Source: Actinomycetota bacterium
GTDB lineage: Bacteria > Actinomycetota > Geothermincolia > Geothermincolales > RBG-13-55-18
Direction of reading: 5' to 3'
Assembly: GCA_014360685.1 (NCBI GenBank)
Contig: JACIXB010000011.1
Span: 409,803-473,802 of the forward strand
Length of the DNA: 64,000 nucleotides
Below are positions 43,590 through 51,742 of this stretch, one piece after another. A program made the position numbers and the translations under genes. Within the stretch, counting starts at the first letter, position 1, and every line of letters starts with the position of its first letter. The notes under the pieces are model-generated. The model was not told where the DNA came from and did no database searches. It was given only the letters and a program-made list of their open reading frames with translations.

Positions 43590-44054
43590 GATCTCCCCGG
43601 CTCGAAGGGTCCGCGAGTGTCGTCTCGAGGCGGGCCCGAACTCCTATGTAGCCCGAGGCGGCGAGCCCATGATGGATCGCGCGTAATGTGCCGGATCCCC
43701 GCGGGGACTGGCAGGTAACCTGTCCAAGCAAACTATGCAATAAGGATGTTTTCCCTGATCGCGGGTTGCCATAATCTACCTTCCCGGAAGAAAAATGGAA
43801 ATCCACGTCTGCCGCCTGCTGCGCGGGACTCCCGGACTAAATAGTGAGCCATCCCTTGCGCGGGGATGAGGTCTCGAGGATCCTTCGTCCCGAGAGCCGA
43901 TCGGCTGGTGGGGGTTTTCCACGCGGCGCTCGTATTTACGAGCCAACCATGTTTCAGGGTGGGGGGTCTCGGCGGCCACGCATATCTACCGTTTTTCCGA
44001 AACCTCGGAGCGAGGAGGATGCGGGGAGGTCGTGGCCGCGGTAGCGGCGGGGGG
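43590..44054. other. Convergent non-coding gap (465 bp)
   Basis: This lies between lon and the minus-strand lipoprotein gene. I see no gene and no clear terminator with a T-tract. The short hairpin GCTCGTATTTACGAGC (about 43930) is present. Confidence 0.4.
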
Positions 44055-44522
44055 TCAGGGACTTTCCCCTTCCCGTAACCTCTTCAGGTCCGGGATCCAG
44101 GACTCTTCCGTCTCGCGCAGGGAGACCTTCCACCTGGAACCCACGCGCAGGCAGATATAGGAGACTTCCGCCTCTCCCTCTTCCCATCGGAAGCGGGCCG
44201 TCACCCGGGCTCGATCCCCGGACACCTCCACCGTGCTGGCCTCGAAGGAAACCCCCGAGCCGGCCAGGAAACCTTCGCCGCCGAGGTAATCGGTGAGGTC
44301 TCCCTCCACGGTCAACCCGGCGGCCTTCTTCTCCTCGCCGGACAGGCGGGCCCGTATGAAGTCGCGGACCGTGCCTTCCGGGGTGGAGGAGGTGCAACCG
44401 GCACAGAGCAAGGAAACCAGGAGGGCGAGGGCGAAGGCGGCCGATATCAACGGCCGGGACCTACCGCGTGCCGGGGTACCTCTCTCAAGCCCGAGTGCCG
44501 AGGTTACGCGACCGTGGGACAT
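44055..44522 (-). CDS. Small lipoprotein with DUF4878-like fold
   Basis: A 155-residue lipoprotein. Signal peptide PLISAAFALALLVSLLCAGC ends in a good lipobox (LCAGC). The mature domain of about 105 residues (TPEGTVRDFIRARLSGEEKKAAGLTVEGDLTDYL, then VEVSGDRARVTARFRWEEGEAEVSYICLRVGSRWKVSL) has the NTF2-like, DUF4878-type pattern: a helix pair, then strands ending in an xWKV motif. Function is unknown. It lies 58 bp after the related protein at 44581, so the two form a minus-strand pair. Confidence 0.7.
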   Translation of the reverse strand: MSHGRVTSALGLERGTPARGRSRPLISAAFALALLVSLLCAGCTSSTPEGTVRDFIRARLSGEEKKAAGLTVEGDLTDYLGGEGFLAGSGVSFEASTVEVSGDRARVTARFRWEEGEAEVSYICLRVGSRWKVSLRETEESWIPDLKRLREGESP

Positions 44523-44580
44523 GTTTCCACCATCACCTCTCGGTATCCACTATCGGCGGCGAACCTTTCCCCTCACCCCT

Positions 44581-45132
44581 TTAAAAGGCGTTGAAGAAGG
44601 CCTCCAGGTCGGATTCAAGTATATCCTCCAGGTCCCGGTTCAGGCCCTCTATCAACCAGGTCCCCTCCTTTCTCTGCAGGTAGAAGACCACGTCCGTACC
44701 CTTCAGGTCGTAGGCGGCAAGTGGCGGACCCTGCACGTCCCGCAAATACACGGTCACCTTCCCCTTCTGCAGGCTGGACTCCGCGAAATCCCCCTCCACG
44801 CGCGTCTTCCAGCCCAGGGAGGTGAATTCCAGGCGGTACTTGGACGCCAGCCCGGAAAGGCGATCCCGGATCCCGCCCACGTTCTCCGACCAGAGGACGC
44901 CCAGTTGCCCCTGGGGATCGACGTAGGCCATGGCTCCCTCGATGTCACCCTCCTCCAATTTGCGCACCGCCTCCTCAAGCGGCCTTTGGGCCGGAGGGGT
45001 GCGGAAGAGCTGCAGGAAGGCCATCGTTCCCGCCACCGCGGCCAGCAGGATCACGAACCCCCACTTTACGGCGTTTCCCGCCCTGTCTATCCTCCGCTCC
45101 CTCTCCTCCGGTCGGTTACCAGCCTCCACCAA
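44581..45132 (-). CDS. Single-pass membrane protein with DUF4878-like extracellular domain
   Basis: A 183-residue protein: a charged cytoplasmic tail (RPEERERRIDRAGNAVK), one membrane helix (WGFVILLAAVAGTMAFLQLF), then an NTF2-like domain (LEEAVRKLEEGDIEGAMAYVDPQGQLGVLWSENVGGIRDRL, GDFAESSLQKGKVTVYLRDVQG, VVFYLQRKEGTWLIEGLNRDL). The terminal xGTWLIEG strand is the same motif as xSRWKVSL in the next gene. The pair looks like an anchored and a lipidated version of the same fold. Start GTG or TTG near 45130 after GAGGGACC. Confidence 0.7.
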   Translation of the reverse strand: MVEAGNRPEERERRIDRAGNAVKWGFVILLAAVAGTMAFLQLFRTPPAQRPLEEAVRKLEEGDIEGAMAYVDPQGQLGVLWSENVGGIRDRLSGLASKYRLEFTSLGWKTRVEGDFAESSLQKGKVTVYLRDVQGPPLAAYDLKGTDVVFYLQRKEGTWLIEGLNRDLEDILESDLEAFFNAF

Positions 45133-45780
45133 GGTCCCTCCTCAAAGGTTCGGGCATCCCCCGCCTTCCATCCAACGCTTCACGTCCCTCCCATCCTCCA
45201 TGTCCTCTTTCCGGTTCAGATCCTTCCCCCGCTGAGTTCAGATCCTTATCCTACCGGGTCCCTACCGGATCCAACCGAGATCCATCCCTCCGAAGGCCCG
45301 CATATTCACCGTTACGAGACTTGGCCGCCACCCCGACCCGATTTTGGTTCCTGGCCGGGATCCGCGAAGCAGGCCCGCCGGTTGGCCCGGTGAGCGCCGC
45401 CTTTCGTTGACGACATGTGACGGCTGGACTTTCTCCCATCCGATCTACCGATATATACATACATTATGGACCTGATCCCGCTCCAAGACCACGTGTATGG
45501 TACGCCTTCCCTTCCCGGTGCCCTCGGGCCTCCTTTCTTTTGGCCGGTGATGTCTTGCGCGCGCGGCCGTCGCGGGCACACGAGAATGTATGCCATGTGG
45601 GTTATTCGTTCTGCAGCCCGCTGGAGCTCCCTTGTCCGGCAAGAATCCCTCACTCCTTTTCCCTGAAAGGGGCCACGGGACCTCCTTCAACGACGGGAGA
45701 ACGGGGTATAGGATTAAGAGAGAAGTAAAAGGGAGATCAAGGAGAAGCCACATGTTCCGCGCTGGGTCGCGGTCGCGCGC
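45133..45780. other. Divergent non-coding gap (648 bp)
   Basis: Several overlapping short ORFs cross this stretch on both strands, none convincing. One minus-strand reading (MAYILVCPRRPRAQDITGQKKGG) faintly resembles a decayed zinc-ribbon protein. AT-rich CGATATATACATACATTATGG near 45450 may hold a promoter. Confidence 0.35.
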
Positions 45781-46911
45781 GTGGAACGGGCAAGGTGGGT
45801 TCCGGAATTGACAAGGTCCACTGACGGAGAGAGGGCGGTAGAGGAGAAGACTTGCGCCCTGTGCGGCGCGAGCTCCCTTCTCGTCTCCGCCTTCCTGCGT
45901 CTGTGCCCCTCCTGCGCCCTGCGCGGGGGGCGGGAGGCGGAGGAGCTGACCAACGAGGCCCACCGGCGCGCCCGTGCCCCGTTCGGGCTCCCCGCGCTCC
46001 CGCCGCGTTCCGCCGGAGGCGTGCCCTGCCGACTTTGCGGGAATCGGTGCCGGATGGAAGAGGGAGAGAAAGGGTTCTGCGGCCTGCGCATGGCATATAA
46101 TGGTAAATTGACGCACCTTTCCGGCACCTCCCGCCAGGGCATCCTGGAATATTATTACGATCCCCTACCCACCAACTGCGTGGCCGATTGGGTGTGTGGC
46201 GGGAGCGCCGAGCGGGGAAAATTCAACCTGGCCGTTTTCCTGGGCGCCTGCTCCTTCGACTGCCTGTTCTGCCAGAACTCCCAGTATCGCTTCCTCACCG
46301 CCCGCCTGGCCCCGGCCTGCACGCCGCAGGAGCTGGCCCGGGCAGCCCACCGTGACACCGCCTGCATATGCTACTTCGGAGGAGACCCCTCTCCCCAGAT
46401 GCCCTTCGCCCTGCGGGCCTCCGAGCTGGCGCTGGAAAGGAAGGAGGGGAAGGTGCGCATCTGTTGGGAGACCAACGGGAGCATGCACCGGGGCCTCATC
46501 CGCCGCGCCCTGGACCTCTCCCTTGTAAGCGGGGGATGCGTGAAGTTCGACCTCAAGGCCCACACGCCCTCCCTGCACCGCGCCCTGTGCGGCGTGGACA
46601 ACGCGGCCACCCTGGATAATTTTGCCTACGCGGCCTCGCGCATACCGGAGCGCCCCGACCCTCCCCCGCTGGTGGCCAGCACCCTCCTGATCCCCGGCTA
46701 CGTGGAGGCGGAGGAGGTGGGGCGCATCGCTTCCTTCATCGCCTCCCTGGATCCGGGCATCCCCTATTCCCTCCTGGCCTTTCACCCCCAACACGCCATG
46801 CGGGACCTTCCGGTGACCTCCCGGCGACAGGCCGAGGAGTGCCTTGCCGCCGCCCGCGAGGCCGGCCTGACACGGTTGCACGTGGGAAACGTCCACCTGC
46901 TGCAGGGGTGA
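45781..46911 (+). CDS. Radical SAM protein, AmmeMemoRadiSam/PflA-like
   Basis: A 376-residue protein. An N-terminal zinc-ribbon-like part (CALCGASSLLVSAFLRLCPSC) and a second Cys block (CRLCGNRCRMEEGEKGFCGLRMAYNGKL) lead into the radical SAM core with the cluster motif LGACSFDCLFCQNSQYR (CxxxCxxC). Glycine-rich SAM-binding YFGGDPSPQ, then WETNGS and VKFDLKAHT follow. The CxxC...GExGxCGxR...GxL pre-domain is typical of PflA-like enzymes, including those paired with AMMECR1 and Memo proteins, although neither partner is adjacent. Substrate unknown. The GTG start at 45781 has no strong ribosome binding site; TTG 45808 is an alternative. Confidence 0.85.
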   Translation: MERARWVPELTRSTDGERAVEEKTCALCGASSLLVSAFLRLCPSCALRGGREAEELTNEAHRRARAPFGLPALPPRSAGGVPCRLCGNRCRMEEGEKGFCGLRMAYNGKLTHLSGTSRQGILEYYYDPLPTNCVADWVCGGSAERGKFNLAVFLGACSFDCLFCQNSQYRFLTARLAPACTPQELARAAHRDTACICYFGGDPSPQMPFALRASELALERKEGKVRICWETNGSMHRGLIRRALDLSLVSGGCVKFDLKAHTPSLHRALCGVDNAATLDNFAYAASRIPERPDPPPLVASTLLIPGYVEAEEVGRIASFIASLDPGIPYSLLAFHPQHAMRDLPVTSRRQAEECLAAAREAGLTRLHVGNVHLLQG

Positions 46912-47072
46912 CCGGGCCTGGTTATCGGAGTATGCCATCTTGCCCCTTATCGGTCGCTGCCGGGGAGTGGCATGCGTGTTTCGCGGCGGGCTGAGTAAGG
47001 GCAATACCGGGTGTCGGCGTCCACGTGTAAACTGTTATCGGAACGCTGGCGCCAAGCACCGGGAGAGGAAAT

Positions 47073-48041
47073 ATGAACGGGAGCCGGAGACCTTCAGGCT
47101 ACCGGGCGGGGACATATGCGCGCCGACCTTATAAGGCGGGCGGGAAGACCGGCAGGGGGAGGATGAGCAGGAAGCGGGCCTTCGCCCTCCTGCGCACCTT
47201 CATCATGTTGGTCGTCCTGGTGATCGTCGTCCTCGCCCTTACCCATGCCGGCCCCTTCAGCAGCGGTAGTTCCCAAGGGGAGAGCGAGGTAGCGGAGGAA
47301 GGGAACGGCGACGGGGCTTCCGGGGCCGGCGGCTCCGAGGCGGCGCGCCGTCCCAACCTTAAGGAGTCCAACCCCGAGCCCCCCACCATCGCCATCGTGG
47401 TGGACGACACGGGCTCGTCGTCGGATACCCTCGACCTGTGGCTGAAGATAGACGCCCCGCTCACCTTCGCCGTGTTTCCTTACTGCACCGACCTGCACTG
47501 GATGATAGAGAAGCTCTACGACCAGGGTTACGAGATAATGCTGCACATGCCCACGGAGAACAACCCTCCCGACAGCTACTCCGGTTACGGGCAACTCAAC
47601 GTGGGGATGACCCGCGAGGAGGCCTTCGCCGCCCTGGACAAGGCCCTGGCCAGCGTCCCCCACGCGGAGGGTATCAACAACCACCAGGGCGGAAAGGGAT
47701 GCAACGACCTTCAGCTGATGACCTACATGTGCGAGTGGGCCAAGGAGAGGGGTCTCTACGTGGTGGACAGCAACGCCTCCACCCACAGCATGGTCTCGGA
47801 GGCGGCGGTGAACCTGGGCATGCCGCGGCGGCGCAACCAGGTGTTCATCGACAACAAGAGGGACCCGGAGAGCCTGCGCGCCGCCATGCGCACTTTGGCG
47901 GACGTGGCGCGCGAGAAGGGGACGGCCATTGGGATCTGCCACTTCAATCATCCCAACGTGCCCAGGGTGGTGGGGGAGATGATCGAGGTCCTGCGCGCCG
48001 AGGGATTTCACTTCGCCTTCGTGCGCGACGTGAGCAACTGA
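47073..48041 (+). CDS. Divergent polysaccharide deacetylase (YibQ-like), membrane-anchored
   Basis: A 322-residue protein. A basic tail and one membrane helix (LLRTFIMLVVLVIVVLALTHAG) are followed by a Ser/Gly/Glu-rich linker and a divergent polysaccharide deacetylase domain: PTIAIVVDDTGSSSDTLDLWLKIDAPLTFAVFPYC, YEIMLHMPTENN, GINNHQGGKG and VDSNASTHSMV. The Asp pair (VVDDTG) and His residues (LHMP, NNHQG) are the expected metal or catalytic positions of the family. It presumably acts on an envelope glycan. ATG 47073 follows GGGAGAGGAAAT. The last 36 bp are duplicated downstream. Confidence 0.87.
   Translation: MNGSRRPSGYRAGTYARRPYKAGGKTGRGRMSRKRAFALLRTFIMLVVLVIVVLALTHAGPFSSGSSQGESEVAEEGNGDGASGAGGSEAARRPNLKESNPEPPTIAIVVDDTGSSSDTLDLWLKIDAPLTFAVFPYCTDLHWMIEKLYDQGYEIMLHMPTENNPPDSYSGYGQLNVGMTREEAFAALDKALASVPHAEGINNHQGGKGCNDLQLMTYMCEWAKERGLYVVDSNASTHSMVSEAAVNLGMPRRRNQVFIDNKRDPESLRAAMRTLADVAREKGTAIGICHFNHPNVPRVVGEMIEVLRAEGFHFAFVRDVSN
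48006..48041 (+). repeat. 36-bp direct repeat, copy inside the deacetylase gene
   Basis: TTTCACTTCGCCTTCGTGCG through GAGCAACTGA ends the deacetylase ORF including its stop codon, and is repeated exactly at 48084-48119. Confidence 0.9.
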
Positions 48042-48083
48042 CCCGCAGCAAAGCGTTCATAACTCCCGCCGTGTCTTCTCGTT

Positions 48084-48119
48084 TTTCACTTCGCCTTCGT
48101 GCGCGACGTGAGCAACTGA
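48084..48119 (+). repeat. 36-bp direct repeat, downstream duplicate
   Basis: An exact copy of the deacetylase 3' end (encoding FHFAFVRDVSN and its stop) placed 42 bp after the real stop codon. Since the copies are identical, the duplication is recent or maintained. Confidence 0.9.
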
Positions 48120-48201
48120 GAGGTGCGCGAGCCCTCCCCCGCGCCGTCACCGGCACGGCACGGGCACGCCGGGGAGGGAGATCCGGGCGGTATTAACGAG
48201 G

Positions 48202-49020
48202 TCAGGCCTTGTCGCCTTTACCCCATTGTGGGGAGGCTCCGTCAGGTTTCCGGTTCCCCTCCGTATTCCGGCCGCTCCTCTCCCGGTGGAGGGGATAGAA
48301 ACCATAGGGGAGCTCCAGGCCGTGGGCTTTGAGCAGCTCCTCGTCGGAGAGGATGGAGAAGACGTCGCCGTCGGCCACCACCCGCCCCTGGTCCATGACC
48401 AACACCCGCTCGCAGTTCTCGAAGACGAAGGGCAGGTCGTGTGTGACCACGATCTTGGTGATCCTCATACCCTGGAGGAGTTCCGAAAGCTCCCGCCGGG
48501 CGCGGGGATCCAGGTTGCTGGAAGGCTCGTCCAGTACCAGGAGGTCCGGGTTCATGGACAGGACGGTGGCGATGGCGGCGCGCTTTTTCTGCCCGAAGCT
48601 CAGGTGAAACGCCGATTTCCTTTCCAGCCCCTTGAGACCCACCTCGCGCAGCGCCCGGTCCACCGCCTCCGCCACTTCCTCCCGGGACAGCCCCATGTTC
48701 AGGGGTCCGAAGGCCACGTCATCGAAGACGGTGGGGGAGAAGAGTTGGTCGTCGGGATCCTGGAAGACCAAGCCCACCCGGCGTCGGATCTCGCGCAGGT
48801 TTTCCCTGGCCACCGGGAGTCCGAAGATCTTCACCTCACCCCTCCCGGAGAGGATGCCGTTCAAGTGCAGGAGAAGGGTGGACTTTCCCGCGCCGTTCGG
48901 TCCCACGATGCCCACCGATTCACCCTCCTCCACCACGAGGTCAACGCCCCGCAGCGCCGGCGTCCCGTCCGGGTAGGCATAGAAGAGGTCTCTTACTTCC
49001 ACGGCCGGTCTGTGGTGCAT
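48202..49020 (-). CDS. cbiO: Co/Ni ECF transporter ATP-binding protein
   Basis: A 272-residue ABC ATPase: Walker A IVGPNGAGKSTLLLHLNG, Q-loop VFQDPDDQLFSPTVFDDVAFGPLN, signature HLSFGQKKRAAIATVL, Walker B DLLVLDEPSSNLD and switch His in IVVTHD. The QDPDDQLF and FGQKKR versions are those of CbiO/EcfA ATPases. It energises cobalt or nickel uptake with CbiQ. It is the last gene of the minus-strand operon, 184 bp after cbiQ. ATG after GGAGAGCGCAAG. Confidence 0.93.
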   Translation of the reverse strand: MHHRPAVEVRDLFYAYPDGTPALRGVDLVVEEGESVGIVGPNGAGKSTLLLHLNGILSGRGEVKIFGLPVARENLREIRRRVGLVFQDPDDQLFSPTVFDDVAFGPLNMGLSREEVAEAVDRALREVGLKGLERKSAFHLSFGQKKRAAIATVLSMNPDLLVLDEPSSNLDPRARRELSELLQGMRITKIVVTHDLPFVFENCERVLVMDQGRVVADGDVFSILSDEELLKAHGLELPYGFYPLHRERSGRNTEGNRKPDGASPQWGKGDKA

Positions 49021-49204
49021 CTTGCGCTCTCCGTTCTCGCCGTCAAGCAGCCTTTTCTCCCGGGGGTTTTCTGCCGCTACAGCCCCTCAAGTTTCGGCTG
49101 CGGACCCTACGCCATGTTATTCCATTATATTCCAAGGCTCCTTCCCGTCCGGGCCGGCTGCGCCCTTTATCCGCTTGCGTGTACGAAACACCGGCTTCCT
49201 CCTT

Positions 49205-49960
49205 TCAGGCCAAAAGCCTGGCGGCCAGGGGGAAGAGGACCACCAGGGAAGTGAACCCGACCTCCGATATCCCCGGATGGTACAAGTACATGGTGCGCAC
49301 CCGTCCCCCGTAACCACGGGCCAGCATGGCGGCGTAGACCCTCTCCCCCCGCTCGTAGGAGCGCAGGAAGAGGGCGGCGATCATGTGACCTATTACCTTG
49401 GCCTGCCAGATCCACTTCCCGCTCCAGCCCCGGGAGTCGCGGGCCCTTTTCATGCGTTGCGCCTCGTCCACCAGGACGAAGATATAGCGGTAGGTGAAGC
49501 TGAGCAGGGAGGTGAGAAGGCGCGGGACCTTCATCCTCTCCATGCCCCGCAGCAGGTCGGGAAAGGGGGTGGTGGAGGAGAGGAGGATCACCGCCAGCAC
49601 GCTCACCGTGGACTTGGCGGCCACGTTCCACAAGACCATGAGGCCGTGCGCGGAGACTTTGACCGGCCCCAGGTTGTAGCTTCCGCCTCCCCGGCTGAAG
49701 AAGGGGACGAAGGCCGCCACCACCAGGATGAAGGGAAGCACGACGAGCAGTCGCTTGAGCACATGCTTCCAGGGCAGTCGGGAGAGAAGTACGAGTACCA
49801 CCTCCAATCCCAGGTAGGCGGCAAAAGCCGAGTAGAGGTTGGGAGGCGTGGTCACGCATACCACGACGAGGACCACGAAAGCCAGGAGCTTGGCCCGGGG
49901 GTCCAGGCGATGCACCGGGCTCTCCAGGTGGCTGTACTCGTCCAGGAAAGCATGCTTCAC
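49205..49960 (-). CDS. cbiQ: Co/Ni ECF transporter transmembrane protein
   Basis: A 251-residue CbiQ/EcfT-type permease with about five hydrophobic helices (LLAFVVLVVVCVTTPP; LYSAFAAYLGLEVVLVLLS; LLVVLPFILVVAAFVPFF; LMVLWNVAAKSTVSVLAVILL) and the two conserved coupling helices with MKRARDSRGW and ALFLRSYERGERVYAAMLARGYGG, which contact the ATPase. It follows the PDGLE gene by 20 bp and begins MKHAFLDEYSHLESPVHRLDPRAKLL, typical of the family. Confidence 0.93.
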   Translation of the reverse strand: MKHAFLDEYSHLESPVHRLDPRAKLLAFVVLVVVCVTTPPNLYSAFAAYLGLEVVLVLLSRLPWKHVLKRLLVVLPFILVVAAFVPFFSRGGGSYNLGPVKVSAHGLMVLWNVAAKSTVSVLAVILLSSTTPFPDLLRGMERMKVPRLLTSLLSFTYRYIFVLVDEAQRMKRARDSRGWSGKWIWQAKVIGHMIAALFLRSYERGERVYAAMLARGYGGRVRTMYLYHPGISEVGFTSLVVLFPLAARLLA

Positions 49961-49980
49961 GTCTTGATCCCACCCCGGGC

Positions 49981-50358
49981 TCAGGGCGCCGTTCCCGCTT
50001 CTTCCGGCTTCTTTTTCTTGAGGACCAGGGCCAGGCCCCAGGCGATCAGGAAGATGGCCACCGTTCCAATGAATCCCGCCAGGGCGGTGGCCGGCTTGGT
50101 GGGCTCCTCCACCACCTCGCCCGTCTCCTCGTCCACCGTTTCCCTGGTCAGTCCGGGCACGGCGTAGTCGGGTATGGGCGCGCTCTCCCAGGCGGGGTCC
50201 GTTTCCTCGGCCTTTTCCAGGAAACCCTTGTCCTCAGCCACCTTCTCCAACCCGTCCGGGGCGGAGGAGGCCCAGGGGCTGACCAGCAGGGCCAGGGCCA
50301 CCGATACCAGAAGGCCGGCCAGGATGAAGACGTAGATTCCCTTATTGCGCGCTTCCAT
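49981..50358 (-). CDS. PDGLE-domain component of the Co/Ni transporter
   Basis: A 125-residue protein with two membrane helices (YVFILAGLLVSVALALLVS and ALAGFIGTVAIFLIAWGLALVL) and the namesake motif SSAPDGLEKVAEDKGF just after the first. PDGLE proteins replace CbiN or NikN in many Co/Ni ECF systems or are fused to CbiM. The ATG overlaps the cbiM stop codon (TGATG) and has GGAGGTG eight bases upstream, showing translational coupling. The larger ORF in the track is in part the shadow of cbiM. Confidence 0.88.
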   Translation of the reverse strand: MEARNKGIYVFILAGLLVSVALALLVSPWASSAPDGLEKVAEDKGFLEKAEETDPAWESAPIPDYAVPGLTRETVDEETGEVVEEPTKPATALAGFIGTVAIFLIAWGLALVLKKKKPEEAGTAP

Positions 50359-51038
50359 CACCGGTTCACCTCCGGATCCGCGAATACGGGGGCGGGCCCC
50401 GCAAGGTCGTAGGTGCGCACCAGGTCGGGACGCACGGCCAGGACCACGCTCACCACCAGGACGGTGATCACCGCCTCGCCTATGCCGATGATGGCGTGGA
50501 CTCCGAGCATGGCGGGCAGGGCCACGCTCAGGGGTGAAGTGCCGGAGATAGCCAGCTCCACGGCGCAGGCGCCGGAGGCCAGCATCACCGAAAGCCAGGA
50601 GGTCACCCCCACGGCGGCCAGGAAGGAGGTCCGGCTTTTGGGAAGGAGCCTCTTTCCCAGCGCAAAGAGGTAATAGCAGGCCACGGCACCGATGACCGCC
50701 ATGTTGAAGACGTTGGCCCCCAAGGCGGTGAGGCCCCCGTCGGCGAAGCCCAGGCATTGGACCACCAGGACCAGGGTCAGCACCAGGCCTCCCAACCATG
50801 GACCCAGGAGAACCGCCGCCAGCACCCCTCCCAGGAAGTGGCCGCTGGTGCCGCCGGCCACGGGGAAGTTGAGCATCTGGGCGGCGAAGACGAATGCGGC
50901 GCACAAGGCCAGGAGGGGTACAGACCTCTCGTCCAGCTCCTCGCGCGCCCTGTACAGGCCGTACCCCACGACACCGGCCGCCACCGCTCCGGTGGCCACG
51001 CTGACCCCCGTGTTGAGGAAACCGTCCGGGATGTGCAT
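50358..51038 (-). CDS. cbiM: Co/Ni ECF transporter substrate-specific component
   Basis: A 226-residue CbiM. It begins MHIPDGFL, whose His2 is required for metal binding in the family, so the start at 51038 (after AAGGAGGTGCCAG) is certain and the 69 upstream residues of the ORF are leader sequence. About six hydrophobic helices follow, with FPVAGGTSGHFLGGVLAAVLLGPW and LGANVFNMAVIGA characteristic. It is the first gene of the minus-strand operon cbiM-PDGLE-cbiQ-cbiO. Cobalt and nickel importers cannot be told apart from sequence alone. Confidence 0.94.
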   Translation of the reverse strand: MHIPDGFLNTGVSVATGAVAAGVVGYGLYRAREELDERSVPLLALCAAFVFAAQMLNFPVAGGTSGHFLGGVLAAVLLGPWLGGLVLTLVLVVQCLGFADGGLTALGANVFNMAVIGAVACYYLFALGKRLLPKSRTSFLAAVGVTSWLSVMLASGACAVELAISGTSPLSVALPAMLGVHAIIGIGEAVITVLVVSVVLAVRPDLVRTYDLAGPAPVFADPEVNR

Positions 51039-51198
51039 CTGGCACCTCCTTCGCGAAAAAGAAAAACCACGGACCTTCCGGGGTTTCATACCCCGGGGAA
51101 CCTCCGTGGTTCCCCAAGCGCGAACCGTTCTCGCCTTTTTCTCGTGGCGGCCTCCGTGGCCACAGGAAAAGGATATATTTATAACGGGATCGGCGCAA
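51039..51198 (-). promoter_or_regulatory. Candidate metal- or cofactor-responsive leader RNA of the cbiM operon
   Basis: Upstream of the attenuator hairpin lies a second copy of its arm (CCACGGA on the minus strand, 51159-51153), able to pair with the terminator 3' arm instead, plus the hairpin GTGGC/GCCAC. AT-rich CCGTTATAAATATATCC just upstream (51171-51187) may be the -10 region, with TTGCGC further up. No B12 box or known NiCo riboswitch pattern was recognised. Confidence 0.5.
51056..51111 (-). terminator. Intrinsic terminator in the cbiM leader (attenuator)
   Basis: On the minus strand AACCACGGA/TCCGTGGTT (9 bp) encloses CCGGGGT/ACCCCGG (7 bp, loop ATGAA), followed by TTTTTCTTTTT. The hairpin ends 27 bases before the cbiM start codon and just before its ribosome binding site. 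No upstream minus-strand gene is visible for it to terminate, so it is best explained as an attenuator. Confidence 0.8.
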
Positions 51199-51742
51199 GA
51201 CTTTTGGTCATCCCCGTTCACTGGGCACTCCCGGGGCTTCCGCATCCCGGGTTGACCGGTTTTTCATTCTCGAACATGTTCTTTCTAACCTTTCCCGCCA
51301 CGTGTTCTGCTCTGTCCCGGCCATCCTCCTGGATTTTGAGCACCAGGCGATTTGAGGGGTTTTCCGCCCCCTTCCTGGTTAAAAACTTCGCGTGGGACCT
51401 TTGTATTGCGCTCCCTCCCCCCGTGCGGATCGCATTTCTGGGTGCTGATCTATTTGATGATCATGGTGGCTTATTATTCGCCCCATGCTATTTCCCCGTG
51501 AGGATCGCGTCTAACGGGGTGTCCATGCGAAACCCCGGGTTTGGGATAATAACCCGGAGAATCCATGACCGGCTCCCGGCCCAGGTGAATGGGGATAACG
51601 TGGTGGCGCAAGAATTGGCGGGGTGATAACCTGTGGAGACCGTGACCGGCTCAGGGCCCTGCGGACGAGATCAAGCTCATGGTTGCGGAATCCGAAAATA
51701 TTTATGAGTTATTCGTTATCAGTCTGGGAGAAGGAGGTAATC
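51199..51742. other. Non-coding gap (544 bp)
   Basis: No gene is visible. Two 17-bp near-copies, CCCCGTGCGGATCGCAT (51419-51435) and CCCCGTGAGGATCGCGT (51494-51510), are the only internal structure noticed. The right end carries AAGGAGGTAATC, the ribosome binding site of the next gene. Confidence 0.4.

Noticed and set aside
45312-45653. Minus-strand ORF with MAYILVCPRRPRAQDITGQKK
   Set aside because: It faintly resembles a zinc-ribbon protein, but the second cysteine pair is absent and the remainder is low-complexity; at most a decayed gene.
51039-51245. Extension of cbiM to 295 residues
   Set aside because: The extra 69 residues are the leader with the terminator; MHIPDGFL is the conserved N-terminus and has AAGGAGGTG before it.
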